From: Conidiobolus incongruus B7586
Lineage: Eukaryota; Entomophthoromycota; Entomophthoromycetes; Entomophthorales; Conidiobolaceae
Assembly (NCBI GenBank): GCA_000697335.1
Contig: JNEM01016360.1
Coordinates: 1-23,677 of the forward strand
Length of the DNA: 23,677 nucleotides
Reading direction: 5' to 3'
The translations under genes and the position numbers were made by a program. The notes beneath the pieces are model-generated. The model was not told the DNA's origin, ran no database searches, and worked only from the letters and a program-made list of their open reading frames with translations. Position 1 is the first letter of the stretch. The number at the start of each line of letters is the position of its first letter. Shown here one piece after another: positions 1 through 9,921 of this stretch.

Positions 1-634
1 TCTAAAGCTATAAAAAATTTTTTAATCAAAAATAACTAGAAAAAATTACCATATTTAATATATTTTATAGATTATAATTTATTTAATTATAATTATTTTA
101 AGTAATTAAAAAACTAGCTTATAAGAAAGGATCTTCTATAGAGAATTTAATTAGTTAATAAAATATTAAATATTAGTTTTTAATAAAAAGAATTATTTTT
201 AAAATATTAAAGGTTTGTTAAAAAATATAATAAAAAATTATTAATAATAAAAGTAGTAATTAAATTTATATTATATATCAAAATATTTATATATTTTTAA
301 TCACAAAAAATTCCTATTATTTAAAATACAGAGTAAAATTATTATAATATTTATAATCATATCATTTTATTATAATATTTTTTAAAATCAATTATTACTT
401 TAGAAGTTGACATAATATAGAAAAATTCAATATAATTAATAAGAGCTGTAATATAAAATCAAATTATTTAATATTAAATATGTCTAATTATAAATATATA
501 TTATTTATAGTATATTGTCCATTTCTCAATATATATTTAATGGATATTTATTTAATTAATATTTAAGATTATTATTTTATATTTGTTGTGATTGATTATA
601 ATGAATAAATAGCTATTAAGGTAATATAATAGCA
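1..634. other. AT-rich intergenic DNA
   Basis: Very AT-rich sequence with no long reading frame on either strand. CpA and TpG dinucleotides are present, so the AT richness here looks native rather than mutational as it does at the right end. I see no RNA gene, transposon end or repeat array. Confidence 0.6.
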
Positions 635-790
635 ATGGCGACTGTTATTGGTACAATGATAGCATTAGTATTTTTCGTACAAATAACAAAGTTGATGCAA
701 AATGTATTTGTATATTTATATATATTACATCCCATTAACGTACAAATATTAATTAATATCCAAATCCACATATGCACTATCTATTTTTAA
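635..790 (+). CDS. Possible small hydrophobic peptide, 51 codons
   Basis: An ATG at 635 opens a 51-codon frame closed by TAA at 788-790. The N-terminus reads MATVIGTMIALVFFVQITKL, a plausible membrane-spanning segment, followed by a second hydrophobic stretch rich in Ile and Val. I do not recognise a family. An AT-rich TATA-like run lies about 10-15 bases upstream, but such runs are everywhere here. In DNA of this composition hydrophobic codons (ATT, TTA, GTA) dominate any open frame, so a chance ORF is the leading alternative. The start codon neighbourhood (ATGGCG) is somewhat more GC-rich than its surroundings, which is the only positive hint. Confidence 0.18.
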   Translation: MATVIGTMIALVFFVQITKLMQNVFVYLYILHPINVQILINIQIHICTIYF

Positions 791-3060
791 ATTTATTAAA
801 TATTTTATTAACGTAACCAATACTTAAATACACAATATACCAGATAGTTTAAGTTGATACTTTAAAAGTTTATTAATATATCCGAGAACATATCATTTGA
901 TAAAATTAATTTTATAAATTTTTTTAAATATTTTAAGATAAAGAATGAATTTTAAATTTTATTCCTAAGTTAATATAAAATTTATACTTAAATTCTATAA
1001 AAGTTTCTATAAATTAAATATGAATAATTATTCAAAAATATATTCTTCCTAAACAACTGCTTTATGCAAACTAAATTTAGATTTCAATTCAATTTCTTTT
1101 AGGTGATATCATAATATTTTAATATTAATTATCAAATCAGTATAGTAAACAAAAGGACTTTTAATAGTAATACAATTCTTTGGTACATATATTGCAATCA
1201 TGCAAAAGCTTGACCAAGACACAAGAAATTCCATCAATCCAATATATCATAAATGTTACTATTAAATTATTACAAATTTGATAAATTAATTTAATAAAAA
1301 CCGATAAAAATTCAATACTAAAGAATAAAAATACAGAATCTAGAATTGTATTATTGTTATTAATACTATTATTTATTTGGAATACCAAATCTGATAGAAT
1401 CTTTTTATTAATATTATTATTTTATTGCCAATATTTTATAAAATATTGTTTGAATTTGAAAATAATTCTAAATAAATTTCATAATAACCTAAAATTATTT
1501 TAGTTATAAAAATTTTATTATATTCAATATATGAAAATTTAAATAAAAATAATTGATTAAATTGTGTTACAATTTGTTAATTATTTATAAAGAAGAATAT
1601 ATTTACATATAGTTTTAATTTATCAAAGTGCAAATAAATATATTTATGATTAAGAAAAATAATTGTTAGGTTAACATGAAAATATTTAAAATATATCTAA
1701 AATAGTTCATCTACCTATAACACATTATTTTTAATACTGATATTTTTGTCAACATTTCTTATTATTGTATTTCAATCCAAAGTTTTAACTTTATATAACT
1801 TTTAAATAGTTTTTATTTATAATTATTTAACAGAGTTTTCAAATACAAGAATAATTTTTAGTGCATTAAAGTAAAATATTGGTCCGTGATAAATAAAACT
1901 TATTTTCAAAATAGTAATACAAATTTTTTAATTATATATACTAAATTTAAAAAAAATTATTCAGTGTAATATGATTGAAACAAGTTTCAGAATTATTTTT
2001 ATCTTAGATGATTTGAGAGATTTTTCATAATCTATATAATTAAAATACTTAAAATAGAAGGAAGAATGGTCAACAAATGTATAATTTTGTATGACAATAT
2101 AATCTAAATGAGTAAGTTTTATAATTAAATTTTAATTATATAGAATCTTGGATAGAACACTAAAAAACATTAATTAATATTGATTAATATTAATTAAAGT
2201 AAAACAAAATTTTATTATTAATATTTATTCAATATAAATAAAATAAGTATTAAAACTTATTAAATTTTCGGAGATTATTAAAGATAAATAAAATTTTATG
2301 TCATTATTACATCGATTAATATATATTAACAATAAATTGTTTTAACAATACTAACAATACTGTATATTTTGTTTAAAAAAATTGAAAATGATTAGACCTT
2401 TATATAACAATCAAAATATATAACTATCACTATATTTACGATGATATTATGAATAAAAAATTTTCAATTGATATATATATATATATATATATATTTATTT
2501 ATTTATTACCAAAGATAATCCAATATTAATATAAATATTCATTTTTTTATTATAAAAAATTTTTGAAAATTTAATCACAATAATCTAATTGATATTAAAC
2601 GAGATAACTTGAAGATTAATGATAAAGTATTTCAATCATAATACTATGATAATATAAAAATGTATATCAACAACTATAAGGATGATAGCTTATTAATTTA
2701 TCATATAGATTTATTTGTATAAATTTATTGATTTTAATTATTATTGATTTACATAAATCTATTTGAATATATATTGACTTTGATTGACTCATAACCAATT
2801 TTTATGATAAGTGTTAAAATGTTGAATAAAACTGAAATTAATAAAATCAAATCAATGATATTTAATTTATTTTTAATATTAGCTATTATACATTATTGAT
2901 TATTAATTATTAAATATAATTATTAATTCAGTATTAAGATAAAATAACTTCATAAAATATTTTATCATCAAGGTTGAAATCGACTGTCAGGTTAAGCAAT
3001 ATTAAATAAAATCTTGTTTTTTATGCTTTTAATCAATGTAACATATTAAATATTAACACA
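791..3060. other. AT-rich intergenic DNA
   Basis: No convincing gene. The longest minus-strand frame (1161-1388) starts with TTG and encodes low-complexity Asn/Ile/Leu. An (AT)12 microsatellite lies inside. There is no tRNA cloverleaf and no recognisable transposon terminus. Confidence 0.55.
2471..2494. repeat. (AT)12 microsatellite
   Basis: Twelve uninterrupted AT dinucleotides, followed directly by a short TTAT/ATTT tetranucleotide run to about 2507. A typical slippage-prone simple repeat in intergenic DNA. Confidence 0.9.
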
Positions 3061-3250
3061 TCAAATACCCGCTTCAGGAATCGTGAGTATAAAAGCATTA
3101 AAATTCTACCAAATGTAGACCTATTATAATATGATAACTTGCCATTGTTACAATTTGAATACTAGCAAATTCATGCTTCGCGAAGTATTAAGTTATCAAC
3201 TAATGTTTATTTGTATTAACGATGTCAATTCCGCTTTCGAGCATAAAATA
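3061..3250. other. GC-richer patch without an ORF
   Basis: This stretch is visibly richer in G and C than its flanks. It holds a TATA-like element (TATAAAAG at about 3088-3095), a near-palindrome at 3173-3188 and several C/G-containing words, but no open frame of note. It could be an unrecognised noncoding RNA gene, a regulatory block or relic coding sequence. I find no A/B box pair and no tRNA, 5S or U6 match by eye. Confidence 0.3.
3173..3188. repeat. Near-perfect 16-bp palindrome
   Basis: ATGCTTCGCGAAGTAT is self-complementary except for one G-T pair; the central CTTCGCGAAG (3176-3185) is perfect. It contains CGCG in DNA that is overwhelmingly AT, which makes it stand out as a possible protein-binding site. 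No function is assigned. Confidence 0.6.
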
Positions 3251-4325
3251 AAAATTTTTGATAATAGAGATAAAACCTATTGAAATTACAAGGCATAACA
3301 CTGATTATTTTGAAACGATAAATATAATCATGAATCATAATTTCAGCCTTGAAAATCTAACTTGGATAAGTTTGATTCTTTACTTATTTAATCTGATCAC
3401 TCTTCAATACTATTAGATTTTGATTAATACTCAATTTTATATAATAATCAATAAAAAATAATTTCTTATTATAATATTGTATTGTTTTTAGAATAAATAA
3501 CCTTATTGAAGCAATAATAATATAAATTCAATGGTTATTAAACAAGAAAAAAGTGCTAACATTAGATCATATGTGACTTTAAGGATTTATGCAACTTTAT
3601 CAATACATGAAAGTAATCAAATTCTTTATTGTATTGCTTGATTTGCTCAATTTGAAAATTAAATTGATAATTAATTAATTATTGGTTTTGTCCGCTGAGA
3701 GTAGCATATTCCTTAATATTAAATAAAAATTATATTATACCTTTTTTGCTTTTACCATTATTAATATTAATATTATACTATATTCAAATATATGCATTTT
3801 AATATTTAATATTATATAAAATTTAAATTAAAATTTAATATTATGATTTTAACAAAGATTTTTTTCTCTCATTATAATCATGCATAAAATTAACTTGAAT
3901 TTCCTGGTAAGAAAAAAAATTTTTTAAACTATGCTTAAATCATGGATTTTTTATTTGGTAAAATTGAAAATATTTTATTAATTCAATATTCTACTATAAG
4001 TATTTAATTCAAATTTGTTCATATATTGAAAAGATTAATTTATGAAAGATATGCTCAAATATTAAACTTTTATTTATTATTTTAAGTTTGAAATAACTTT
4101 TTCATCTAATCTTGTCATTTCAAATGCACAATAAAAATTGCTATACCATTACTATAAATATATATATGTGTGTGTAAAGAGGTTGATAGTGCAATTGTAT
4201 TGAATTTAACAATTATTGGAAATCACTTTTAAAACAATAAATTTATAATTAGAATAAAACTTATTGTTGAATTAAATACAAGTGTCCAAAAATTAAATAA
4301 TCCAAATTAAAATTTATAGCAGTTC
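3251..4325. other. AT-rich intergenic DNA
   Basis: No open frame, RNA gene or transposon end that I can support. Short AT-rich repeats only; a small TA/TG run lies near 4157-4177. Confidence 0.5.
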
Positions 4326-4445
4326 AACAAATTTTAGCCCCAACAGCGGGATATATAAAAATGATTCATACCTATTTTTATCAGCGCCAAAGTAGCGGAA
4401 TCCACAATGAAGTCATGAGTTCTGTAACAAAATTTATTTTTAGCT
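4326..4445. other. GC-richer patch, possible noncoding RNA or regulatory block
   Basis: A second GC-richer island. It holds a CCCCAACAGCGGG segment at 4338-4350, a TATATAAAA box immediately after, and GCGCC and GCGGAATCC words near 4384-4403. All frames are closed. The TATA-like box followed by GC-richer sequence could mark a small RNA transcription unit, but I recognise no RNA family and see no clear stem-loop. Confidence 0.25.
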
Positions 4446-6420
4446 ATGTGCGCTTAATTATTTAACCAATTTACGATAAACATAACCTAATTATAAAATT
4501 ACAATTGAGAAAGAAGAGGAGAATGCTAATAATTAATACGAGTCCAAAAAATAATTTATTCAATGGCTAGTACCAAAATTAAGAAAGAGATGATTTTGGG
4601 TATTTTACTCTAATTCTTATCTCTTCATCTCCTGAAGTCATTCAAATTTGGAGAGTATAACTCAATATCTAATTCGTTTGAGCACTATTAATATAATTTC
4701 AATTATGTTGAATTAAAATAATTAACTAGACTTTATTATTAATCACAAACAATCAATTTTAAGTTCCAAAATTAACATTTATCAAATCTGTTTTTTATTA
4801 TAATTACGAATTTAATTGTATCAATTATTTTTAATATATTTAACATTAAAATATATGAATCAATAGGTTGATTATATAATAAATACATTCATTTGCAATA
4901 TTAATTAATAACATAATAAAAAATTGTTAAAGTTGATTATTTTTTAATTTTTTTAGTTAAACATATGATTCAAGGATTACAAATATCCACTAGTGTTGTT
5001 TCAATTTATATCTGTATCATTACATAACTTATTTGATAGAATTAATAATTGAATCAGTATAGAAGATTTGAATAATTAATATTAGGGTTGAATTAAATAA
5101 TCACAAATTAAATTTTTAATCAGATGCTTAATAGTTATATTACATTCTGTTAATATAACATTGCTAAGGATTAAAAAACTTATTTTAATTATTTATTCAT
5201 ATTGTTGAGATTTATAATAAGGTGGTTGGAGTCAATTATTTCAATAGTTGATTGAGTAAATGTTACAATCTATCAAATGCTATTGCCTTAACTATCCAAT
5301 CGAGATTGGAGATTAATTTTGAGTTTGTCAAATTTAGAATCTTGATTCAATTCACAATTTTGATAATTGATACATCCTATCAAAGTTCAATTTTGACTAA
5401 ATAATATAGAGTATTAATAAATAGTTCATATCTTTTATTGGTATAAAAATATTTAATAGCTAGTAATTTAAAATTACCAATAACTTGATATAATAGGGTT
5501 ATATTAGCTTATTTTAAAATTTTTTAATTAGTCAATCATGAATTAACGCTAAAATTAAAATTGATTTAGAATTTGGGCATATTTTATAATAGGGTTATTA
5601 ATTTATTATTATTAGATGCACAAATCGAAGAATTCTAAATATATTTCATCGATGAGATTGTAGAACAAATACTGTAGAATACTGATGGCACCAATATAAA
5701 AAATATGGTAGCTGATTATAAAATAAATTTACTTCCTAGTATTTTGGCTCTAATTATATTTCGGAATTCATACTGATATACATTAACTATTACAACATAG
5801 TAGCTTCGGGTAATACTTATTTGAATATATTATTGATTATTTGCATGGTTTTATATTGGAAATATTTCAATTTAGGCAACTAGTACATTACTCTACTTAT
5901 TATATAGTAAGAATGGAATATGATTATTTGTACAATAATTTTTGTCAGTTAGTTTTTTTTTGCATTTCAAATATTGTCAGTAATATGAGTTATTAAAAAT
6001 TAAAAATTAAAAAATATTATTTAGTGTAGATTATATTCAGTTTATGGTACTTTGTAAAATAATAAGTTTCAAAAATTATCCATTTTTATATATTATACAA
6101 GATCGAGAAAACACTTAAATTCAGACCAAATTAATCGTTATCAAATAATTTTTCTGCTGAATGATGTGTGTTAAAATGCAAAATTTAACTGATAATTATG
6201 TATTGACAAAAATGGTTATGCAGATGGACCAATTAATGCAATTTGTAAGTGAATTCTATAATTATTATATTGATTAGTTAACATCTTTTTTGCAATAATA
6301 ATTGATAAAACATCATAGTATATTAAATATAAAAGTTAATATTGTAGTATATATAAAATCTACTAATCTTCAAAATAGATCAAAAATTAAATTTCGAAGG
6401 TGAATTAGTATGTTTTGATA
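4446..6420. other. AT-rich intergenic DNA
   Basis: No supported gene, RNA or mobile element. The composition rises slightly in G and C toward the promoter at the right end. Confidence 0.5.
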
Positions 6421-6705
6421 AATGTTGAAAATTGGTTTTGAGACCTGAGGAGAGAAAATAATAAATGTGGACAGCATGATTGTAGATAAATATTAAACCA
6501 ATAAATGTAACAATTTCATCAACATAAAGTGTCATGCACCAATTCAGCATGAATGATAAACTTAATATAAATCAAGGCCAACATCTTTACAAAAGCTAAC
6601 TAACCGTTCTAATATAATTCTTTTTATCTCCCTCCATTATTGTTAATTTAATTTGTTTTTAAATTTCTTGTGTGTGTGTGTGAAAGATCCTTTAATTTAA
6701 TTAAT
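6421..6705 (+). promoter_or_regulatory. Promoter and 5' leader of the mucin-like gene
   Basis: The 285 bases before the start codon are richer in G and C than the intergenic DNA. They carry CCAAT boxes at 6498-6502 and 6539-6543, a TATA-like AATATAAT near 6611-6618, and a pyrimidine block (TTCTTTTTATCTCCCTCC, 6618-6635). Pyrimidine blocks just before the transcription start are common in strongly expressed fungal genes. The leader then runs through a (TG)7 repeat into the ATG at 6706. Transcription start and factors are inferred, not shown. Confidence 0.5.
6669..6682. repeat. (TG)7 microsatellite in the 5' leader
   Basis: Seven TG dinucleotides lie 23 bases before the ATG. A reading frame extended upstream of the ATG can only start here on a GTG, which is not a normal nuclear start, so the coding region is taken to begin at 6706. 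Confidence 0.85.
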
Positions 6706-9700
6706 ATGAAGAACGCTATTGTTATTTCTACAATTTTGTCCGCTTTTTCCGGACAAGATATTCCTCCTCCCAAACTCGATTTGGGAAAAATTGGTCCACT
6801 TTATTCAGTTTCTGCAACCACTCAAAGTAGCTCTGCCTACCCTGAGAAATCAACTACTACATCACCATCTGGCTATGCTGCTAAAACAACAACAACTACA
6901 TCACCATCTGGTTATTCAGCTAAGACAACTGCTACTACTACGTCTTCTTCTGCTTATGCGGTGAAGACGACAACTACTTCTTCTGGCTATGCAGTAAAGA
7001 CAACTACTACATCTCCAGCTTCATTATCTGACAATGGTTATCCCATTCCTTCAACTTCTTCCAAACCTTCTCCAACTTATCCCGTACCCAAAACTACTAC
7101 TGATCCTAAGCCTAGCTCTGATCCAGTTTCCACTTATCCAATTCCTACTACTAAGCCCGAACCATCTAAAGAGACGGTCACCGTAACTCAAGTTATTGAG
7201 TGTACTGAAACCGTAACTGTAACCAAGATTCAAGACTGCCCTCCACCCCCTACTGTTACTGTGACTGTTATTCCTGATTGTACAACACAACCTCCTCCTC
7301 CAACCTATCCAGTCCCAAGCTCTGAACATCCTACTACTAAACCTCCCCCTCCAACTTACCCAGTACCAAGCTCTGAACATCCTACCACTAAACCTCCTCC
7401 TCCAACTTATCCAGTACCAAGTTCGGAGTATCCTACCACTAAACCTCCTCCTCCAACTTACCCAGTACCAAGTTCCGAATACCCCACTACTAAACCACCA
7501 CCAGTAACTACTCCATGCACTACTACCACCAAGCCAGTTCCAAGCTCTGAACATCCTACCACTAAACCTCCTCCTCCAACTTACCCAGTTCCAAGCTCAG
7601 AATATCCTACCACTAAACCTCCTCCTCCAACCTATCCAGTCCCAAGCTCTGAACATCCTACTACTAAACCTCCCCCTCCAACTTACCCAGTACCAAGCTC
7701 TGAACATCCTACCACTAAACCTCCTCCTCCAACTTATCCAGTACCAAGTTCGGAGTATCCTACCACTAAACCTCCTCCTCCAACTTACCCAGTACCAAGT
7801 TCCGAATACCCCACTACTAAACCACCACCAGTAACTACTCCATGCACTACTACCACCAAGCCAGTTCCAAGCTCTGAACATCCTACCACTAAACCTCCTC
7901 CTCCAACTTACCCAGTTCCAAGCTCAGAATATCCTACCACTAAACCTCCTCCTCCAACCTATCCAGTCCCAAGCTCTGAACATCCTACTACTAAACCTCC
8001 CCCTCCAACTTACCCAGTTCCAAGCTCAGAATATCCTACCACTAAGCCTCCCCCTCCAACTTACCCAGTACCAAGCTCAGAATATCCTACCACTAAGCCT
8101 CCCCCTCCAACTTACCCAGTACCAAGTTCGGAGTATCCTACCACTAAACCACCACCTCCAACTTACCCAGTTCCAAGCTCAGAATATCCTACCACTAAGC
8201 CTCCCCCTCCGACTTACCCAGTACCAAGTTCCGAATACCCCACTACTAAACCACCACCAGTAACTACTTCATGCACTACTACCACCAAACCAGTTCCAAG
8301 TTCAGAATATCCTACCACTAAGCCCCCTCCTCCAACTTACCCAGTACCAAGTTCCGAATATCCTACCACTAAACCACCACCAGTAACTACCCCATGCACT
8401 ACTACTACCACCAAACCAGTACCAAGTTCTGAGTATCCTACCACCAAGCCCCCTCCTCCAACTTACCCAGTTCCAAGCTCGGAATATCCTACCACTAAAC
8501 CTCCTCCTCCAACATACCCAGTACCAAGTTCTGAGTATCCTACCACTAAACCACCACCAGTAACTACTCCATGCACTACTACTACCACCAAGCCAGTTCC
8601 AAGTTCAGAATATCCCACTACTAAACCACCCGTAACCACACCTTGCACTACTACCACCACAACTCCTTGCAAGACCACTACCACTTCCCCTGCCGCATCA
8701 AGTTCTACCACCACAACTCCATGCACTACTACCACAACCACCACTTCTCCTGCTGCATCAAGCTCCACCACAACCCCTTGCAAGACAACTACCACTACCA
8801 CTTCTCCTGCTGCATCAAGCTCTACCACAACTCCTTGCACTACTACCACAACCACCCCTTCCCCCGCCGCATCAAGCTCTACCACCACAACTCCTTGCAA
8901 GACAACTACCACTACCACTTCTCCCGCTACATCAAGCTCTACCACAACTCCATGCACTACTACCACAACCACCACTTCCCCCGCCGCATCAAGCTCCACC
9001 ACGACTCCTTGCAAGACCACTACCACTTCTCCTGCCGCATCAAGCTCTACCACCACAACTCCATGCACTACTACCACAACCACCACTTCTCCTGCTGCAT
9101 CAAGCTCCACCACAACCCCTTGCAAGACAACTACCACTACCACTTCTCCTGCTGCATCAAGCTCTACCACAACTCCTTGCACTACTACCACAACCACCAC
9201 TTCCCCCGCCGCATCAAGCTCTACCACCACAACTCCTTGCAAGACAACTACCACTACCACTTCTCCCGCTACATCAAGCTCTACCACAACTCCATGCACT
9301 ACTACCACAACCACCACTTCCCCCGCCGCATCAAGCTCCACCACGACTCCTTGCAAGACCACTACCACTTCTCCTGCCGCATCAAGCTCTACCACCACAA
9401 CTCCATGCACTACTACCACAACCACCACTTCTCCTGCTGCATCAAGCTCCACCACAACCCCTTGCAAGACAACTACCACTACCACTTCTCCTGCTGCACC
9501 AAGCTCCACCACAACTCCTTGCAAGACCACTACCACTACCACTTCTCCTGCTGCATCAAGCTCTACCACAACTCCTTGCATGACTACGACCACCACCTCT
9601 CCAGGTCCAAGCTCTGAATATCTCACCACTTCTACCACCACTCCTTGCAAGACCACTGCAACTTCTCCTGCAGTAAGTTCTGGATATCCTGTTCCAAGTA

Positions 9701-9921
9701 CCTCCAGTTCCAAACCACCAGCAACTACTCAGTACCCAACTCCTTCCAACGAGTCATCTAAGCCTCCTGCCCCTGTCTATCCCACTCCTGCACCAGTAAC
9801 TAGCAAATACCCCGAATCTTCTAGTGAACCACCTAAGCCAGTTTATCCTACCTACGCTAATTACCAAACCCAAAGCAAACAACACCCAGCTTTTCAATCT
9901 GAGCCTGCCCAATCCAAATAG
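6706..9921 (+). CDS. Secreted Thr/Ser/Pro-rich mucin-like repeat protein
   Basis: A single uninterrupted exon of 1071 residues. Residues 1-17 (MKNAIVISTILSAFSGQ) look like a signal peptide. Residues 39-105 are short GYAVKTTTT-like repeats. Residues 153-195 form a Cys-containing TVTVT segment with three cysteines. Residues 196-645 are about 19 copies of a 17-residue unit, PPPPTYPVPSSEYPTTK (Y or H varies), interrupted by units with a single Cys (PPPVTTPCTTTTKPVPSSE). Residues 646-964 are about 17 Thr-rich units of roughly 19 residues, each with one Cys, alternating PCK and PCT. The tail 965-1071 is Pro/Ser-rich. There is no transmembrane segment or GPI signal at the C-terminus. Such composition is known from heavily O-glycosylated secreted or wall proteins; regular cysteines suggest cross-linking. 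That role is inferred. GC content and codon use differ sharply from the flanks. The number of repeats may vary between strains or be misassembled. Confidence 0.88.
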   Translation: MKNAIVISTILSAFSGQDIPPPKLDLGKIGPLYSVSATTQSSSAYPEKSTTTSPSGYAAKTTTTTSPSGYSAKTTATTTSSSAYAVKTTTTSSGYAVKTTTTSPASLSDNGYPIPSTSSKPSPTYPVPKTTTDPKPSSDPVSTYPIPTTKPEPSKETVTVTQVIECTETVTVTKIQDCPPPPTVTVTVIPDCTTQPPPPTYPVPSSEHPTTKPPPPTYPVPSSEHPTTKPPPPTYPVPSSEYPTTKPPPPTYPVPSSEYPTTKPPPVTTPCTTTTKPVPSSEHPTTKPPPPTYPVPSSEYPTTKPPPPTYPVPSSEHPTTKPPPPTYPVPSSEHPTTKPPPPTYPVPSSEYPTTKPPPPTYPVPSSEYPTTKPPPVTTPCTTTTKPVPSSEHPTTKPPPPTYPVPSSEYPTTKPPPPTYPVPSSEHPTTKPPPPTYPVPSSEYPTTKPPPPTYPVPSSEYPTTKPPPPTYPVPSSEYPTTKPPPPTYPVPSSEYPTTKPPPPTYPVPSSEYPTTKPPPVTTSCTTTTKPVPSSEYPTTKPPPPTYPVPSSEYPTTKPPPVTTPCTTTTTKPVPSSEYPTTKPPPPTYPVPSSEYPTTKPPPPTYPVPSSEYPTTKPPPVTTPCTTTTTKPVPSSEYPTTKPPVTTPCTTTTTTPCKTTTTSPAASSSTTTTPCTTTTTTTSPAASSSTTTPCKTTTTTTSPAASSSTTTPCTTTTTTPSPAASSSTTTTPCKTTTTTTSPATSSSTTTPCTTTTTTTSPAASSSTTTPCKTTTTSPAASSSTTTTPCTTTTTTTSPAASSSTTTPCKTTTTTTSPAASSSTTTPCTTTTTTTSPAASSSTTTTPCKTTTTTTSPATSSSTTTPCTTTTTTTSPAASSSTTTPCKTTTTSPAASSSTTTTPCTTTTTTTSPAASSSTTTPCKTTTTTTSPAAPSSTTTPCKTTTTTTSPAASSSTTTPCMTTTTTSPGPSSEYLTTSTTTPCKTTATSPAVSSGYPVPSTSSSKPPATTQYPTPSNESSKPPAPVYPTPAPVTSKYPESSSEPPKPVYPTYANYQTQSKQHPAFQSEPAQSK
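7291..8014 (+). repeat. 327-bp higher-order tandem repeat
   Basis: The unit 7291-7617 is repeated at 7618-7944 with no difference that I can see, and a third copy starts at 7945 and diverges after about 70 bases. Each unit encodes 109 residues: five 17-residue Pro-rich repeats plus one 24-residue Cys-bearing variant (5 x 17 + 24). The perfect identity at synonymous sites shows a recent duplication or homogenisation, while the 17-residue units inside differ from one another. Confidence 0.85.
8663..9500 (+). repeat. 342-bp higher-order tandem repeat
   Basis: Copies start at 8663, 9005 and 9347. The first two are complete and differ at only a few positions; the third matches the second until about 9498 and then diverges. 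Each 342-bp unit encodes 114 residues with six cysteines in the order PCK, PCT, PCK, PCT, PCK, PCT. Array expansion therefore moved by six-unit blocks rather than by single 19-residue units. Confidence 0.85.

Noticed and set aside
1161-1388. 75-codon minus-strand frame
   Set aside because: Starts with TTG, has no internal ATG to replace it early on, and is Asn/Ile/Leu low complexity as expected by chance in AT-rich DNA.
4380-4445. Possible tRNA-like box B (GCGGAATCC)
   Set aside because: No matching box A, anticodon stem or acceptor stem can be folded around it.
7051-7554. Minus-strand Trp/Arg/Ser-rich frames (also 7597-7881) opposite the Pro-rich array
   Set aside because: Periodic mirror of the 17-residue repeat. 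Trp-rich composition arises from reversed CCA codons.
8643-9617. 324-codon plus-strand frame (His/Tyr/Asn-rich) inside the mucin-like gene
   Set aside because: An out-of-frame reading of the same simple codon repeats, open only because the array contains no stop triplet in that frame.
8463-9713. 416-codon minus-strand frame (Val/Gly/Leu/Glu-rich) opposite the Thr-rich array
   Set aside because: It is a shadow of the repeat: ACC/ACT/ACA Thr codons read backwards give Val/Gly and no stops. It is fully periodic and has no independent signal.
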